NCBI GenBank assembly: GCA_022843845.1
Contig: JALHMW010000023.1
Coordinates: 1-64,000, forward strand
DNA length: 64,000 bases
From: Archangium sp.
GTDB taxonomy: Bacteria > Myxococcota > Myxococcia > Myxococcales > Myxococcaceae
Direction of reading: 5' to 3'
The notes beneath the pieces were generated by a model, which ran no database searches, had not been told where the DNA came from, and saw nothing but the letters and a program-made list of their open reading frames with translations. Numbering within the stretch: position 1 is the stretch's first letter; every line of letters begins with the position of its first letter. Positions 44,771 through 54,119 of this stretch are shown here, in pieces. Made by a program: the position numbers and the translations under genes.

Positions 44771-45808
44771 ATGCGCGCAGTGCTCTTCGACATGGACGGC
44801 GTTCTCGTTCGAAGCGAGGAGGTCTGGTTTCGGGTCGTCGAAGCGGCGGGCGTGCGCTTCCGTGGCCGCGCCATCACGCGTGACGAGTTCTTCCCCACCT
44901 TCGGGCAGGGCACTGCGGCCGATGTGCCCGTGTTCGGGCTGAGCTGCACCACCGCCGAGCTCGACGCGTTCTACGTGTCGGAGTTCGTCAAGCACCTCGA
45001 CGCGATGTGGGTGAACCCCGAGGCCGCGCCGCTCGCCGAGTTGCTGACGAAGCGCGGGCTCCGCATCGGCGTCGTCACCAACACCGTCGCGCCGCTCGCA
45101 CGCGCGATCCTCGAGCACGCGAAGCTGGCCAGCTGGTTCGAGGTCAGAGCCACGGCCGACCGGGTCGAGCACGCGAAGCCCGCGCCCGATCTCGTGCTTC
45201 TCGGGTTGAAGGAACTCTGCGTGTCGGCAGCCGACGCGGTGATGGTCGGCGACTCACGCTTCGATCGCGAAGCCGCGCACGCTGCTGGTGTCCGGTTCAT
45301 CGGCCTCAAGCTCGATGGGGACGGTCGTGTGGAGCGGCTCGGCGATCTTCCGGTCGAGCTCGGCTGGTCGTCATCGTGGCGTTTGCGAGTTGCGCGTGCT
45401 GGCGATGAAGGCGCCGTGGAGTCGCTCCTCGGCCGGCTGTCTCTTCCACTCGATGGGCTCCGTGACTTCTTCCCCGCCGCGTACGTGGTGGCCGTCGACG
45501 GCTCGGGCATCGTGGGCGTCGCTGGACTCGAACGGCACGGTCACGACGGTCTCTTGCGCTCGGTCGCGGTCGAGCCACGGCTTCAGCGAACCGGTCTCGG
45601 GGCGGTGCTCGTCGACGAACGGCTGGCCGAGGCGCGCAAGCAGGGGCTCCAGTCGGTCTCGTTGCTCACCACGACGGCGCGCGAGTACTTCCTGACGAAG
45701 GGCTTCCGCGAGGCGCCACGCGACTCGGCCGCTCCAGCCGTCGCGAAGTCGCTCGAGTTCATGAAGGCCTGCCCCTCGACCGCAGCGCACCTCGTCTGGC
45801 GTCCATGA
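44771..45808 (+). CDS. Fusion of HAD phosphatase and ArsN2-like GNAT acetyltransferase
   Basis: 345 residues. The first 200 are a haloacid-dehalogenase hydrolase of the phosphoglycolate/beta-phosphoglucomutase type: the nucleophile motif FDMDGV (Asp7, Asp9), then VVTNT, HAKPAPD and MVGDSRFD. Residues 210-345 are a GNAT domain of the ArsN2-like group: LPLDGLRDFF, VGVAGLE, GLLRSVAVEP with the acetyl-CoA loop RTGLGAVLV, and YFLTKGF. Separate family members are well known; the fused form is less common. The substrate is unknown, and no other arsenic genes lie here. Confidence 0.88.
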   Translation: MRAVLFDMDGVLVRSEEVWFRVVEAAGVRFRGRAITRDEFFPTFGQGTAADVPVFGLSCTTAELDAFYVSEFVKHLDAMWVNPEAAPLAELLTKRGLRIGVVTNTVAPLARAILEHAKLASWFEVRATADRVEHAKPAPDLVLLGLKELCVSAADAVMVGDSRFDREAAHAAGVRFIGLKLDGDGRVERLGDLPVELGWSSSWRLRVARAGDEGAVESLLGRLSLPLDGLRDFFPAAYVVAVDGSGIVGVAGLERHGHDGLLRSVAVEPRLQRTGLGAVLVDERLAEARKQGLQSVSLLTTTAREYFLTKGFREAPRDSAAPAVAKSLEFMKACPSTAAHLVWRP

Positions 45809-45827
45809 GCCAGAGGGCCGGAGCGAC

Positions 45828-46781
45828 ATGACACGCAGCCGTCTGCGCCCTGGTCGATTCGATGGGCCTCCGTTCGGAAGGCTCGGAGACCGTGCTCGGC
45901 CCGACGCAGCGCGCCGCCATCTCTGCGTGGCCTCGTTCGTCTGGGTGGTCGTTGCGAGCTGCTTCGGCGGCTGCGCTCGTCACGCCACGCCTGAACGGCC
46001 CACGGTGCTCTGGTTCGGTGGCGACGTGCACTTCGGCGAACGTGGCGGCGCGGCCCTCGAGAGCCTCGCGCTCGACGGCCCGCTCGTCGTGAACCTGGAA
46101 GGGCCGATCTCCACGCAGCTGCGCCCGTCGTCGGCGAACGCGCTCGTCAATCCTCCCGACTCCGCAACGCGCCTGAAGTCGGCGAACGTGATCGCGGCTG
46201 GCGTCGACAACAACCACGCGATGGACGACGGCGCCGTCGGCCTCGAGCGCACGCGTTCCAAGCTTCAACAGTACGATCTCGCGCCGCTGGGGAGCGCCTC
46301 GGTCGCCGGGCTCGCGCTCCTCCAGGTCGATCTCTCTGCCGGCGTTCCCGCCGATCTCGAAGCGCGCCTCACGCGTCTCGAGCCCACCATCGTCCTGTTC
46401 CACGTGCTCGCGCCGCCGCTCTATCTGCCCGAGCCGTCGCTTCGCCGGGCCGTCGAGCTCGCCGTCGCCTCGGGCGCCCAGGCCGTCCTCGCGCACGGCA
46501 GTCACGCCATCGGCGCCGTCGAGCGTCGCGGCGCCACCGTCATCGCCTGGGGCCTCGGCAACCTGGCCTTCGACTGCGACTGCACCTCGGAGGATGAAGG
46601 CCTGCTCGTGCGGCTCGAGCTCCAGAACGGTCGGGTCCTCCGCGCGACCGCCGTGCCCCTGCGCGCAGGGCTCCACGGCCAGCAGGCACGACTGCTCGAC
46701 GACGCGACGACGGATCTGTCGCTGCTCGAGTCGCTGGGCTCCGTCCTGACGAACAAGACGAAGACTCACGCCGACTGGTGA
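45828..46781 (+). CDS. CapA-like metallophosphatase-fold lipoprotein
   Basis: 317 residues. After a basic N-terminus comes a signal segment ending FGGC, suggesting a lipoprotein. The domain shows CapA/PGA_cap family motifs: GDVHFG (usually GD-hh-h), NLEGPI, DNNHAMD, and HGSHA followed by GLGN. CapA is part of poly-gamma-glutamate capsule synthesis or export, but many stand-alone relatives have unknown roles. The first start may be later than ATG 45828, as the first 30 residues are unlike a signal peptide. It is in line with the HAD-GNAT gene, 19 bp after it. Confidence 0.75.
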   Translation: MTRSRLRPGRFDGPPFGRLGDRARPDAARRHLCVASFVWVVVASCFGGCARHATPERPTVLWFGGDVHFGERGGAALESLALDGPLVVNLEGPISTQLRPSSANALVNPPDSATRLKSANVIAAGVDNNHAMDDGAVGLERTRSKLQQYDLAPLGSASVAGLALLQVDLSAGVPADLEARLTRLEPTIVLFHVLAPPLYLPEPSLRRAVELAVASGAQAVLAHGSHAIGAVERRGATVIAWGLGNLAFDCDCTSEDEGLLVRLELQNGRVLRATAVPLRAGLHGQQARLLDDATTDLSLLESLGSVLTNKTKTHADW

Positions 46782-46812
46782 TTCGGGTTCTCCGGTGTAT
46801 GACGGCGGCACC

Positions 46813-47652
46813 ATGAACCAGTCGCTGGAAGCGCGCCTCGAGGCCCTCGAAGTCGAGTTCAAACGGCTCGTCCGACGACGCAAGCAGCTGCGCGCCGCTG
46901 GTGCCATCGCGGGTGCCGCACTCCTCGTTCTTGTCGCTGCTGGCGCGGTCGCCGACCCTGCTTCTCCGACGGCGTGTGCCCCGACCCGCTCCAACCTGCT
47001 GTACTGCTTTCTGCCTGATGCCCCGGCCCGCGCGGCCGACATCAACAGCAACTTCGAGAACCTCGCCGCGTGGATTGATCAGAAGATCGGGCCCGCGAAC
47101 CCAGCCGATCCTGAAGCCGCCCCGACCGGGACGAGTGGGTTGATCGTGGTCGGGAGCGGCACCGGTTTGAACCTCTCGCTCGACGGCGATGAGGTGAATG
47201 CCCGCAACAACGGAGTCGCCGCGCCACTGTTCCTTCAACGCGGCCCCTCGGCAGGTGACACGCGGCTCAACGCCGACTTCGGCAACGTGATCATCGGCGC
47301 CGGTGGCCCCAACACCGCTGCGAAGCTGCAGGTGAACGGCGTCGTGAGCGCCTCACAGCTCGAGGTTGGCAGTGGCGGGACGAGGTTCGCCAGGGTCGTG
47401 ATGGGAACATACGGAACCTGCTCCGTTCCCGGGAGCGCTCCAGCGGGGCAACCCACCGCGCAGTTCGTCCCGTTTGGCGTCACCTTCGGCACGGCCCCGT
47501 CGGTCTGGTTGCAGCCTCAGGAGCTCGACAACTCTGGCTGCACGAGCGTGCGGATCCGACAGACCACGACCACCGGCTTCGAGTACCAGGCGTGGACTGG
47601 CGGCACGCCTTCAGCCTGCGACTGCATTCAGTGGATCGCCTTCGGGCAGTAG
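46813..47652 (+). CDS. Membrane-anchored or exported protein with H-type-lectin-like C-terminus
   Basis: 279 residues from ATG 46813. The N-terminal 30 residues are a charged helix (likely coiled coil) followed by one membrane helix (GAIAGAALLVLVAAGAVA), a type II anchor or long signal peptide. The middle part is Gly/Asn/Ala-rich, typical of tail-fibre-like or parallel beta repeats. The last 85 residues, with FVPFGVTFGTAPSVWLQPQ, a Cys pair, TTTGFEYQAW and ending IQWIAFG, resemble the H-type lectin fold. It probably binds sugars outside the cell. It lies 31 bp after the CapA-like gene. Confidence 0.7.
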   Translation: MNQSLEARLEALEVEFKRLVRRRKQLRAAGAIAGAALLVLVAAGAVADPASPTACAPTRSNLLYCFLPDAPARAADINSNFENLAAWIDQKIGPANPADPEAAPTGTSGLIVVGSGTGLNLSLDGDEVNARNNGVAAPLFLQRGPSAGDTRLNADFGNVIIGAGGPNTAAKLQVNGVVSASQLEVGSGGTRFARVVMGTYGTCSVPGSAPAGQPTAQFVPFGVTFGTAPSVWLQPQELDNSGCTSVRIRQTTTTGFEYQAWTGGTPSACDCIQWIAFGQ

Positions 47653-47722
47653 CCCTCGACGGTCGACCCGCCCGATTGGTGATTCGGTTCTCGTTCTGGT
47701 GATCCCCGCCCGGGGGACCGAA

Positions 47723-47737
47723 GGGCCTATCAGGCCC
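47723..47737. terminator. Short hairpin between convergent genes
   Basis: GGGCCT and AGGCCC form a perfect 6-bp stem around ATC. It lies 70 bp after the plus-strand gene and at the stop of the minus-strand gene. A second small stem (tccccgcccgggga) lies 20 bp to the left. There is no T-run; a weak bidirectional terminator is possible. Confidence 0.3.
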
Positions 47738-48542
47738 CGGCCATGAAGTTCGTTTCAGCCTCGCGTTTGAGCTCGCGCTCGAGCGACTGAATGAGCTTCA
47801 CGTTCTTCTTGTCGACGTCGGTGAGCAGCTTGTCGGAGTACTTCGCGTCGGCGACGTACCACTGCACCGTCTTGAAGTGCCCCTTCACCAGCGGCGTCTC
47901 GAAGGGCCGGCCTTTGCGCGCGAAGATCGTGTTGCGCAGCAGCTTCAGGTCTCGTGGTGAGAGGTCGTCGAGGTCTTTCAACTTCAGCAGCCCGTCGAGG
48001 CGCTTCGGGTTCTCGAGCGGCGTGAGGCCCGCGGGAGGCTCACCTTCGCCAGCCCAGCCGCCGAGCCGCACCGAGATGAGCTTGAGCTCGATGAGATCGT
48101 CAGCGTTCGACTCCTTCACGTTTTTCATGCGCGCGCGCACGGCATCCCGCATCGCGATGAGCTGCTCGGTCGTCAGGTTCGACTCGTACTCGGCGATGAG
48201 CTCGGCGTTCTTGTCGTCGCGCGCCCAGACCTCGGGCTCGTCGTCGGTCTCGCCCTTCCAGGCGCCGGACAGGAACATCATCTGGTTCGGCGCGTACCAC
48301 TTCTGCTTGGCGAAGAAGTCGCGCAGCCAGGCCCGGCGGAACTCGTTGCCTCGACGCGCGTAGATCCAGTTCCGCATCAACGTCAGCTCGCGCAGCGACC
48401 GGCTCGAGAGCTCGGCAGAGGTCAGCGGCTTCGTGGCGTACAGCGCCCGCTCTGCAGCGGCGATCTCGACCGCTCCAGCATCGGGTGGAGGCGCCGCGAA
48501 GACGAACGAGGCGAGCAACGGCAGCAGGAGCAGAGCGCGCAT
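47730..48542 (-). CDS. Exported protein with two YARHG domains
   Basis: 270 residues from ATG 48542. A signal peptide (MRALLLLPLLASFVFA) is followed by two copies of the YARHG domain. The first is around 'LMRNWIYARRGNEFRRAWL' and 'FFAKQKWYAPN'. The second is around 'LLRNTIFARKGRPFETPLV' and 'HFKTVQWYVADAKYSDKLL'. YARHG is an extracellular domain found in peptidase and kinase ectodomains and as free proteins; its ligand is unknown. The protein should be periplasmic or secreted. It is divergent from the 48657 gene. Confidence 0.85.
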   Translation of the reverse strand: MRALLLLPLLASFVFAAPPPDAGAVEIAAAERALYATKPLTSAELSSRSLRELTLMRNWIYARRGNEFRRAWLRDFFAKQKWYAPNQMMFLSGAWKGETDDEPEVWARDDKNAELIAEYESNLTTEQLIAMRDAVRARMKNVKESNADDLIELKLISVRLGGWAGEGEPPAGLTPLENPKRLDGLLKLKDLDDLSPRDLKLLRNTIFARKGRPFETPLVKGHFKTVQWYVADAKYSDKLLTDVDKKNVKLIQSLERELKREAETNFMAGA

Positions 48543-48656
48543 TGGCGGAGCGTAGCCGAGCCTTGGTCGACGGCCATCGAAGCAATGCGAAATTGGAAAG
48601 AAGCCTGACGCCCCGAGATACGAAATTCCGTTGCGGAATCGGGTGCTTCCGGAGCG

Positions 48657-50186
48657 ATGCACACACTCGGCACCCTTCGCATCCTTGAGCCCATGACCGT
48701 TCGAACGCAGCCCGCACAACGCACCCAGGCCGTCCAGTCCTCGCAGCCGCGGGTCAACCTCGGCAGCGCGATTCTCGCATCGCTCAAGGCCATCAAAGAC
48801 AACCCGACTGGCCGCACCGTCGGCGAGCAGGCCACGGCGCTGGCGGGCGTGTTTCGCGAGGCGGGCGTGAAGACGAACAACTGGGAGCACTACCTGCTCT
48901 ACAACTTCAAGAAGACCGTCACTGGCGAAGACCCGAACGCGCTCTCTTACATGAAGACGAACTTGAGCTGGGCCGGCGAGGTGATGAGCCGCGGCGACAT
49001 CAACCGCGCCATCTCGATGGCCACGCAGGCCAACCGCGCCGTCGCCAACAAGAGTGGCATCGACGTCAAGACGGCCCAGGACTGGATGGGAAAGCAGCTG
49101 TCGAGCGATCGACCGATGACCGAGAAGCTCGCGACGAGCGTGGCCAGCACACTCCGTGACGCAGGGTTCAGCGACGACGCGAAGAAGACCGGCCTCGCCC
49201 TCGTGCGCCTTCGTCGTCAAATCGTCGAGCCGCTCCGCTACGGAACGCGGGGCCTCGAGGCACTCCAGAAAGACGTCGGCGACCTCAAGGCGCTCACGCT
49301 CAAGGCCGCGAAGCAGGGCGTCGTCAACCGCGGCACCCAGAGCGAGCTGCTCAGGCTCGTCGACCTGTACCAGAAGGACTCGCGTTTCCAGGTGAAGACG
49401 CCGGAGCAGGTCGCGCAGGTCACGCAGCAGGCCGAAGTGCGTCGCGTCGACGGCGTGAACTCGAAAGAGATGGCGCCATACCGCGAGCTGCTGGGAGACA
49501 TGAAATACCTGCGCGATACGCTCGCCTCGCGCAACGGCTCGATGTGGGGCTCGGGCGGTGGCGTCAAGAACTCGGCCGACGTCGTCATCTCGCGCATCCC
49601 GGCGTTCGAGAAGGTGATCGCGACCGGGCGCCTCGACGACGTGAAGCGCTTCGTCGACAACAACCTGGGCGACCGGCCGCGCGGCCAGAGCGTTCGGCAG
49701 TGGGCTGATTCGATCGCCACCACCGACGCGCGCCACCAGAAGATCTTCGCCGCCGGCCACGCCATCATCGAGCAGTTCGGCCCCGTCGCGTACGTCGCCA
49801 GCAAGATCCTCTCGAACGTGATGAAGGGGCAACGAGACAACCTGCCGCTCCAGTCGGTCGCGTACAACACGCTCGTCGACACTGTCAGCTACGCCGTAGG
49901 CAGGCGCTATGCAGACAAAGTCGGCGGCATGGTGCAAGAGACGATGCTCGACTTCGCGCGAACGGCGGCGGCCGACATCGCGAAAGACCCGAGCCCGGCT
50001 GGTATCGGGAAGGCGCTTGTCAACGCATGGAAGGGGGCCGTGCTCGGGCTCGGTGGAAAGGCACTCAAAGCGCTGAGCGCCGAGGAGCGGAAGGCGATGG
50101 CCAAGCTCGTCTACGACATCGGCACCAAGGTATTCGACGAGACGACCGTGCGGCCGATCGTCGCCGACGCATTCAAAGAGCGCTGA
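48657..50186 (+). CDS. Hypothetical helical protein
   Basis: 509 residues (497 if ATG 48693 is used, which may be preferred since the GGAG before 48657 is only two bases away). No signal peptide or strong membrane helix. Long, mostly alpha-helical, with many Lys/Arg, Gln and Ser; the first 30 residues are Gln/Thr/Arg-rich and may be unstructured. Central phrases such as 'LLRLVDLYQKDSRFQVKTPE' and 'VVISRIPAFEKVI' do not point to a family. Large hypotheticals of this kind occur in myxobacteria near secreted-protein genes. Confidence 0.65.
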   Translation: MHTLGTLRILEPMTVRTQPAQRTQAVQSSQPRVNLGSAILASLKAIKDNPTGRTVGEQATALAGVFREAGVKTNNWEHYLLYNFKKTVTGEDPNALSYMKTNLSWAGEVMSRGDINRAISMATQANRAVANKSGIDVKTAQDWMGKQLSSDRPMTEKLATSVASTLRDAGFSDDAKKTGLALVRLRRQIVEPLRYGTRGLEALQKDVGDLKALTLKAAKQGVVNRGTQSELLRLVDLYQKDSRFQVKTPEQVAQVTQQAEVRRVDGVNSKEMAPYRELLGDMKYLRDTLASRNGSMWGSGGGVKNSADVVISRIPAFEKVIATGRLDDVKRFVDNNLGDRPRGQSVRQWADSIATTDARHQKIFAAGHAIIEQFGPVAYVASKILSNVMKGQRDNLPLQSVAYNTLVDTVSYAVGRRYADKVGGMVQETMLDFARTAAADIAKDPSPAGIGKALVNAWKGAVLGLGGKALKALSAEERKAMAKLVYDIGTKVFDETTVRPIVADAFKER

Positions 50187-50225
50187 GCCTGAGCCGTCGC
50201 AGGGCCGGCGTGGCACTGACAGCCA

Positions 50226-51977
50226 ATGCGTTCCCGATTCCTACTCTTTCCGGGCCTCTGCGTGCTGGTGGCCGGCTGCTGGGGCGAGATCTCCGAGCCG
50301 TCTCCGATGCAGGCCGCCGGCGGTGGGGCCGCGAACATGGGTGGCGGAGACTCCGCGCCGCTCGACTGCTCCGGCATTCCCGGCGTCACGCCGCTGCGCC
50401 GCTTGTCGACCCAGCAGTACCAGAACACGGTGCGCGACCTGCTGACCACGAGCGGTTTGTCGTCGCTGACCGCCACCGTGCAGCCGCTGCTCGACGCGGC
50501 GCCAGCCGACAGCACGCTGGTCTTCACCGGCCTCGACAACCGCGTCTCGGGCCAACACCTCTCGACCTGGTTCGACGTCGCCATCGCGGTCGGTGACCGG
50601 GTCTCGACGGACCAGGCCTCCCGCACCGCCATCGCAGGCGCGTGCGCCACCGCGACGAGCTTGAGCGCCACCTGCGTCGACGGGTTCCTGAACGGGTTTG
50701 GCCGGCGCGCCATGCGTCGTCCGTTGACGGCCCAGGAAGCGACGCGGCTCCGTGCGCTCAACGACGGCGTACGGCCTCCACCCGAGGCGTTGCGCGCGAT
50801 GGTGGTGACGCTGCTGCTCTCGCCGTCGTTCCTGAATCACGTCGAGGTCGACGGCGCCGCCACCCCGGAGGGCCCGTTGCAGCTGACAGCCTTCGAGCTC
50901 GCCTCGAGGCTCTCGTACACGTTCTGGCAGACGTTGCCCGACGACGCGCTCCTCGACGCCGCGGCAAGCGGAGCCCTGCTTACCGAGGCTGGCTACCAGG
51001 CACAGCTGACCCGCCTCTTCGACGACCCCCGCACGCGGCGCACGCTGTGGTTGTTCTGGCGCGAGTGGCTGAAGCTCGACGCGTTCTCTGGCTTCGCGAC
51101 GGGCCGGCCGGGCTTCCGGTCGCTCACGCAGGGCCTGCGCTTCGGCGAGCCGGGGCACGACCACTACGCCGACATGGTGCAGGAGGTGAAGGCGCTGACC
51201 GAGTACGTGACGTTCGACCGGCCCGCGTCGTTCGAGACGCTGCTGTCGACCGACGTGTCATTGACGCGCTCGACCGATCTCGCCGCGGTGTACGGCGTGC
51301 CCGTCTTCAGTGGCACTGGCGAGCCGCCGCGCTTCACTGACGGGAGCCGCAAAGGCCTGCTCCAGCGCGCTGCGCTCCTGGTCAACAACATCGAGCAGAC
51401 GAACCCGTTCCATCGAGGAGCGCTGCTGCGGCGCACGATTCTGTGTGACCCACTTCCGCAGCCAGATCCCAACAACCTGCCGCCCGGCTCGCTCGACCCG
51501 CCCGTCAGCTCGGCGACCGACACCACGCGGCAGCGGTACGAGAAGAAGATCGCCGGCAACAACCTCTGCGTCGGGTGCCACGAGACGTTCACGCCGATGG
51601 GCTACGTGCAGGAGTCGTACGACGCCATCGGCCGCTTCCGCACCACCGAGAAGATCTACGACGAGCAGACCGGCGCGTTGCTGGCTGACCTGCCGCTCTC
51701 GACCAGTGCGGTCGCGCGCGTGTCGTTCGACGACGAGCGGCTGGTGTCGGGCCCGGCCGAGCTCAACCAGCGCATCATCGAGAGTGGCCGCGCGGCGGCG
51801 TGCCTTGCGAAGAACTTCACTCGTTTCACTGCGCGCCGAGAAGCGACGTCGAACGTCGACCGCTGCGCCGAGGCGGAGCTGGCGACCCGACTGCGAGGCG
51901 CGTCGACGCTCGCCGAGGTCTTCCGCTCCATCGCCGAAGCACCATCGTTTCGCCTGAAGGTCGTGGGAGCACCATGA
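50226..51977 (+). CDS. DUF1592/DUF1588/DUF1595-type lipoprotein with CxxCH motif
   Basis: 583 residues. A lipoprotein signal ends at AGC (MRSRFLLFPGLCVLVAGC), followed by a glycine-rich linker. The domains follow the order known from planctomycete and myxobacterial families: DUF1587/1595 (LSTQQYQNTVRDLL), DUF1592 (LASRLSYTFWQTLPDD) and DUF1588/1585 (QRAALLVNNIEQTNPFHRGA and CVGCHETFTPMGY). The CVGCH near residue 447 fits a c-type haem site. The family is thought to be part of an outer-membrane or periplasmic redox or polymer-degrading unit, but no reaction is established. It overlaps the start of the DUF1552 gene (ATGA). Confidence 0.88.
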   Translation: MRSRFLLFPGLCVLVAGCWGEISEPSPMQAAGGGAANMGGGDSAPLDCSGIPGVTPLRRLSTQQYQNTVRDLLTTSGLSSLTATVQPLLDAAPADSTLVFTGLDNRVSGQHLSTWFDVAIAVGDRVSTDQASRTAIAGACATATSLSATCVDGFLNGFGRRAMRRPLTAQEATRLRALNDGVRPPPEALRAMVVTLLLSPSFLNHVEVDGAATPEGPLQLTAFELASRLSYTFWQTLPDDALLDAAASGALLTEAGYQAQLTRLFDDPRTRRTLWLFWREWLKLDAFSGFATGRPGFRSLTQGLRFGEPGHDHYADMVQEVKALTEYVTFDRPASFETLLSTDVSLTRSTDLAAVYGVPVFSGTGEPPRFTDGSRKGLLQRAALLVNNIEQTNPFHRGALLRRTILCDPLPQPDPNNLPPGSLDPPVSSATDTTRQRYEKKIAGNNLCVGCHETFTPMGYVQESYDAIGRFRTTEKIYDEQTGALLADLPLSTSAVARVSFDDERLVSGPAELNQRIIESGRAAACLAKNFTRFTARREATSNVDRCAEAELATRLRGASTLAEVFRSIAEAPSFRLKVVGAP

Positions 51978-53560
51978 TGAAGCTCGACCGCAGACAGTTG
52001 CTGCGCGGTGTTGGCGGCGCAGCCCTCGCGTTGCCCACGCTGGCGTCGTTGATTCCCCGAACCGCCGCCGCCGCGCCACCGTCGGGGCCGGCGCTCATCG
52101 TCATCAAGTCGTTCAGCACGCAGCTCATCAGGGAGTGGTACCCGGCCTTTCAAGGCAACGGCTACCAGCTCAAGAACGCGCGGTACCCCGGCACCAGCAA
52201 GGCCGACGGCACCACGTTGCTGACGCAGCCGCTGGTGTCGGGCTCGCCGTACACCTTCGCGCCGCTGCAGGACTTCAGAACGGCCACCGGCATCTCCGGC
52301 ATCCTCGGGCCCGCGCTCAACCCGTTCCTGAGCAAGTTGAACCTGATTCGCGGCCTCGATTTCCTGCCGTCGGTCAATCACAACTACGGCGCGCTGCTCG
52401 GCAACTTCAGCTCCTGCACGCCTGCGACGCCGTGTGACGCCGACCGTCTCGCTGACCTGCCCACCATCGACCAGGTCATCGCGTACTCGTCGAAGTTCTA
52501 CCCGACGACGCCAGCGCTGCGGTCGCTCCACCTCTCGCAGGGCGTCACCAACTCGATGTCGTACAGCAACCTCGGGCAGGTCGCCGGCGCGGTGCAGCAG
52601 GTGCAGGCGCGCACCAACCCACGCGACGCCTTCAATGACGTCTTCGGCTCGTTCATGCCGATGCCGGGAGGCCCGAACCGTGACCGGCTCCTCGTCGACG
52701 GCGTCTTCGAGGACTACACGCGGCTCAAGAACAACCCGCGGCTCTCGGCAGCAGACAAGCAGCTGCTCGACCAGTACCTGACGCTCCTCACCGAGCTGCA
52801 GGCCAGGCTCGGGAGCAACCAGACGCTGTCGTGCACGGCCCCCGCGGCGCCCGGCTCGCTGGCCAACAACGTCGGCACCAACCCGACAGACATCGCGACG
52901 AAGTGGCGGCTCTTTCTCGACGTGGTGGCGGCCGCGATCATGTGTGGCCAGACGCGCGTCGTCACCATGGGCATTCACAAGGCGCTGGGGCCCGGGCCTG
53001 ACGCGAACAACCCGGCCCTGTTCGGCCACTACCACTCCGAGGACGCGAGCGGCGGCACCTGGCACGGGCTGGCGCACGACTTCGGAAATCCCAACGCACG
53101 GCGAATGCTCAGAGGCATCAACTCGTGGATCGCCAGTGAGATTTTCGCGGGACTCTGCGCGCGGCTCGACGTGCCCACCGGCGACGGCACCACCTTCCTC
53201 GACCACTCGCTCATCTACTGGGGCAACGAGCTGGGCTTCAACCACATCGGGTACAGCGTGCCGTGTCTGCTCGGCGGGAGCGCTGGAGGCTTTCTGCGGA
53301 CCGGCCGGTACCTCGACTACATCGACTGGAACGGGCGCGCGTACTTCAGCCAGGAGGACGGGAACGTCATCAAGGGCATTCCGCACAACCAGCTGCTCGT
53401 CACCATCCTGCAGGCGATGGGGCTCGCTCCGGCCGACTACGAGCGCAACGGGCAACCCGGCTACGGCTCGGTCAGCACGTCAGGGCGCGACCCGAATTTG
53501 TGGCCGGTGAACTACGAGCTCGGCTCCGTCGGGCAGGTGTTGCCGGGCATCAGGGCCTGA
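51974..53560 (+). CDS. DUF1552 protein with Tat-type signal
   Basis: 528 residues from ATG 51974, overlapping the upstream stop by four bases. The N-terminus MMKLDRRQLLRG, followed by a hydrophobic segment, is a twin-arginine signal, so the protein is exported folded. The body matches DUF1552, which is nearly always coded next to a DUF1592-type protein: 'GHYHSEDASGGTWHGLAHDF', YWGNELGF and LLGGSAGGF are typical. It may be a sulfatase- or DUF1501-like metal-dependent enzyme, but this is not shown. The 3' end overlaps the convergent cyclo-ligase gene by 11 bp. Confidence 0.88.
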   Translation: MMKLDRRQLLRGVGGAALALPTLASLIPRTAAAAPPSGPALIVIKSFSTQLIREWYPAFQGNGYQLKNARYPGTSKADGTTLLTQPLVSGSPYTFAPLQDFRTATGISGILGPALNPFLSKLNLIRGLDFLPSVNHNYGALLGNFSSCTPATPCDADRLADLPTIDQVIAYSSKFYPTTPALRSLHLSQGVTNSMSYSNLGQVAGAVQQVQARTNPRDAFNDVFGSFMPMPGGPNRDRLLVDGVFEDYTRLKNNPRLSAADKQLLDQYLTLLTELQARLGSNQTLSCTAPAAPGSLANNVGTNPTDIATKWRLFLDVVAAAIMCGQTRVVTMGIHKALGPGPDANNPALFGHYHSEDASGGTWHGLAHDFGNPNARRMLRGINSWIASEIFAGLCARLDVPTGDGTTFLDHSLIYWGNELGFNHIGYSVPCLLGGSAGGFLRTGRYLDYIDWNGRAYFSQEDGNVIKGIPHNQLLVTILQAMGLAPADYERNGQPGYGSVSTSGRDPNLWPVNYELGSVGQVLPGIRA

Positions 53561-54119
53561 CGCAGCGAATGAACTGGGCCTCGGTGAGCACGGCGTCGAG
53601 GCGGACGTCATGTGGCTCGGTGGGCACGTGCTCGAGTTCCTGCGCCGCGTACGCGAGACCCAGCGCGAACACCGGACCCGATGCGCGCAGCGCCGCCAGC
53701 GTGACGTCGTAGTAGCCGCCACCGTACCCGAGCCGCGCGCCAGTCCGGTCGAAGGCGAGGAGCGGCACCAGCACGAGGTCGGGAGTCACCATCGGCGTTT
53801 CGGCCTCGGGCTCCGTCACGCCGAAACGACTGGTGACGAGCTGTGTGTCTGCATCCCATCGATGAAAGGTGAGCGGCTGCCCACGGCGTGGCGTGCGTGG
53901 GAGCGCGAGCGTCGCTCCGAGCGCTTCGAGTCGACGCATCAACGGGCGAGGGTCGAGCTCACTGCGCATCGGAAAGGTGCCGGCGACGACCAAAGGAATC
54001 GGGTTCACGGGGTACGCGCGCGCGAGGTCTTCCGCAGCGGTCGGAGTCGTCGCGGCTGCGCGCTCTCGGAGTTCCGCCAGTCGCTCCCGCAGCGCCTTCT
54101 TCTCGTCGACGATGCTCAT
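53550..54119 (-). CDS. 5-formyltetrahydrofolate cyclo-ligase
   Basis: 189 residues from ATG 54119. The enzyme converts 5-formyl-THF to 5,10-methenyl-THF using ATP. The family signature is LLAFDRTGARLGYGGGYYD, with the GxGGGYYD loop, and an N-terminal basic helix (KKALRERLAELRE). The start is set by the overlap ATGA with the upstream SNase-like gene and by the normal length of the family. It is the downstream gene of that pair. Confidence 0.93.
   Translation of the reverse strand: MSIVDEKKALRERLAELRERAAATTPTAAEDLARAYPVNPIPLVVAGTFPMRSELDPRPLMRRLEALGATLALPRTPRRGQPLTFHRWDADTQLVTSRFGVTEPEAETPMVTPDLVLVPLLAFDRTGARLGYGGGYYDVTLAALRASGPVFALGLAYAAQELEHVPTEPHDVRLDAVLTEAQFIRCVRP

Noticed and set aside
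45828..47652. Capsule synthesis operon
   Set aside because: Only a CapA-like fold protein is present; the other poly-gamma-glutamate genes (CapB, CapC) are absent.
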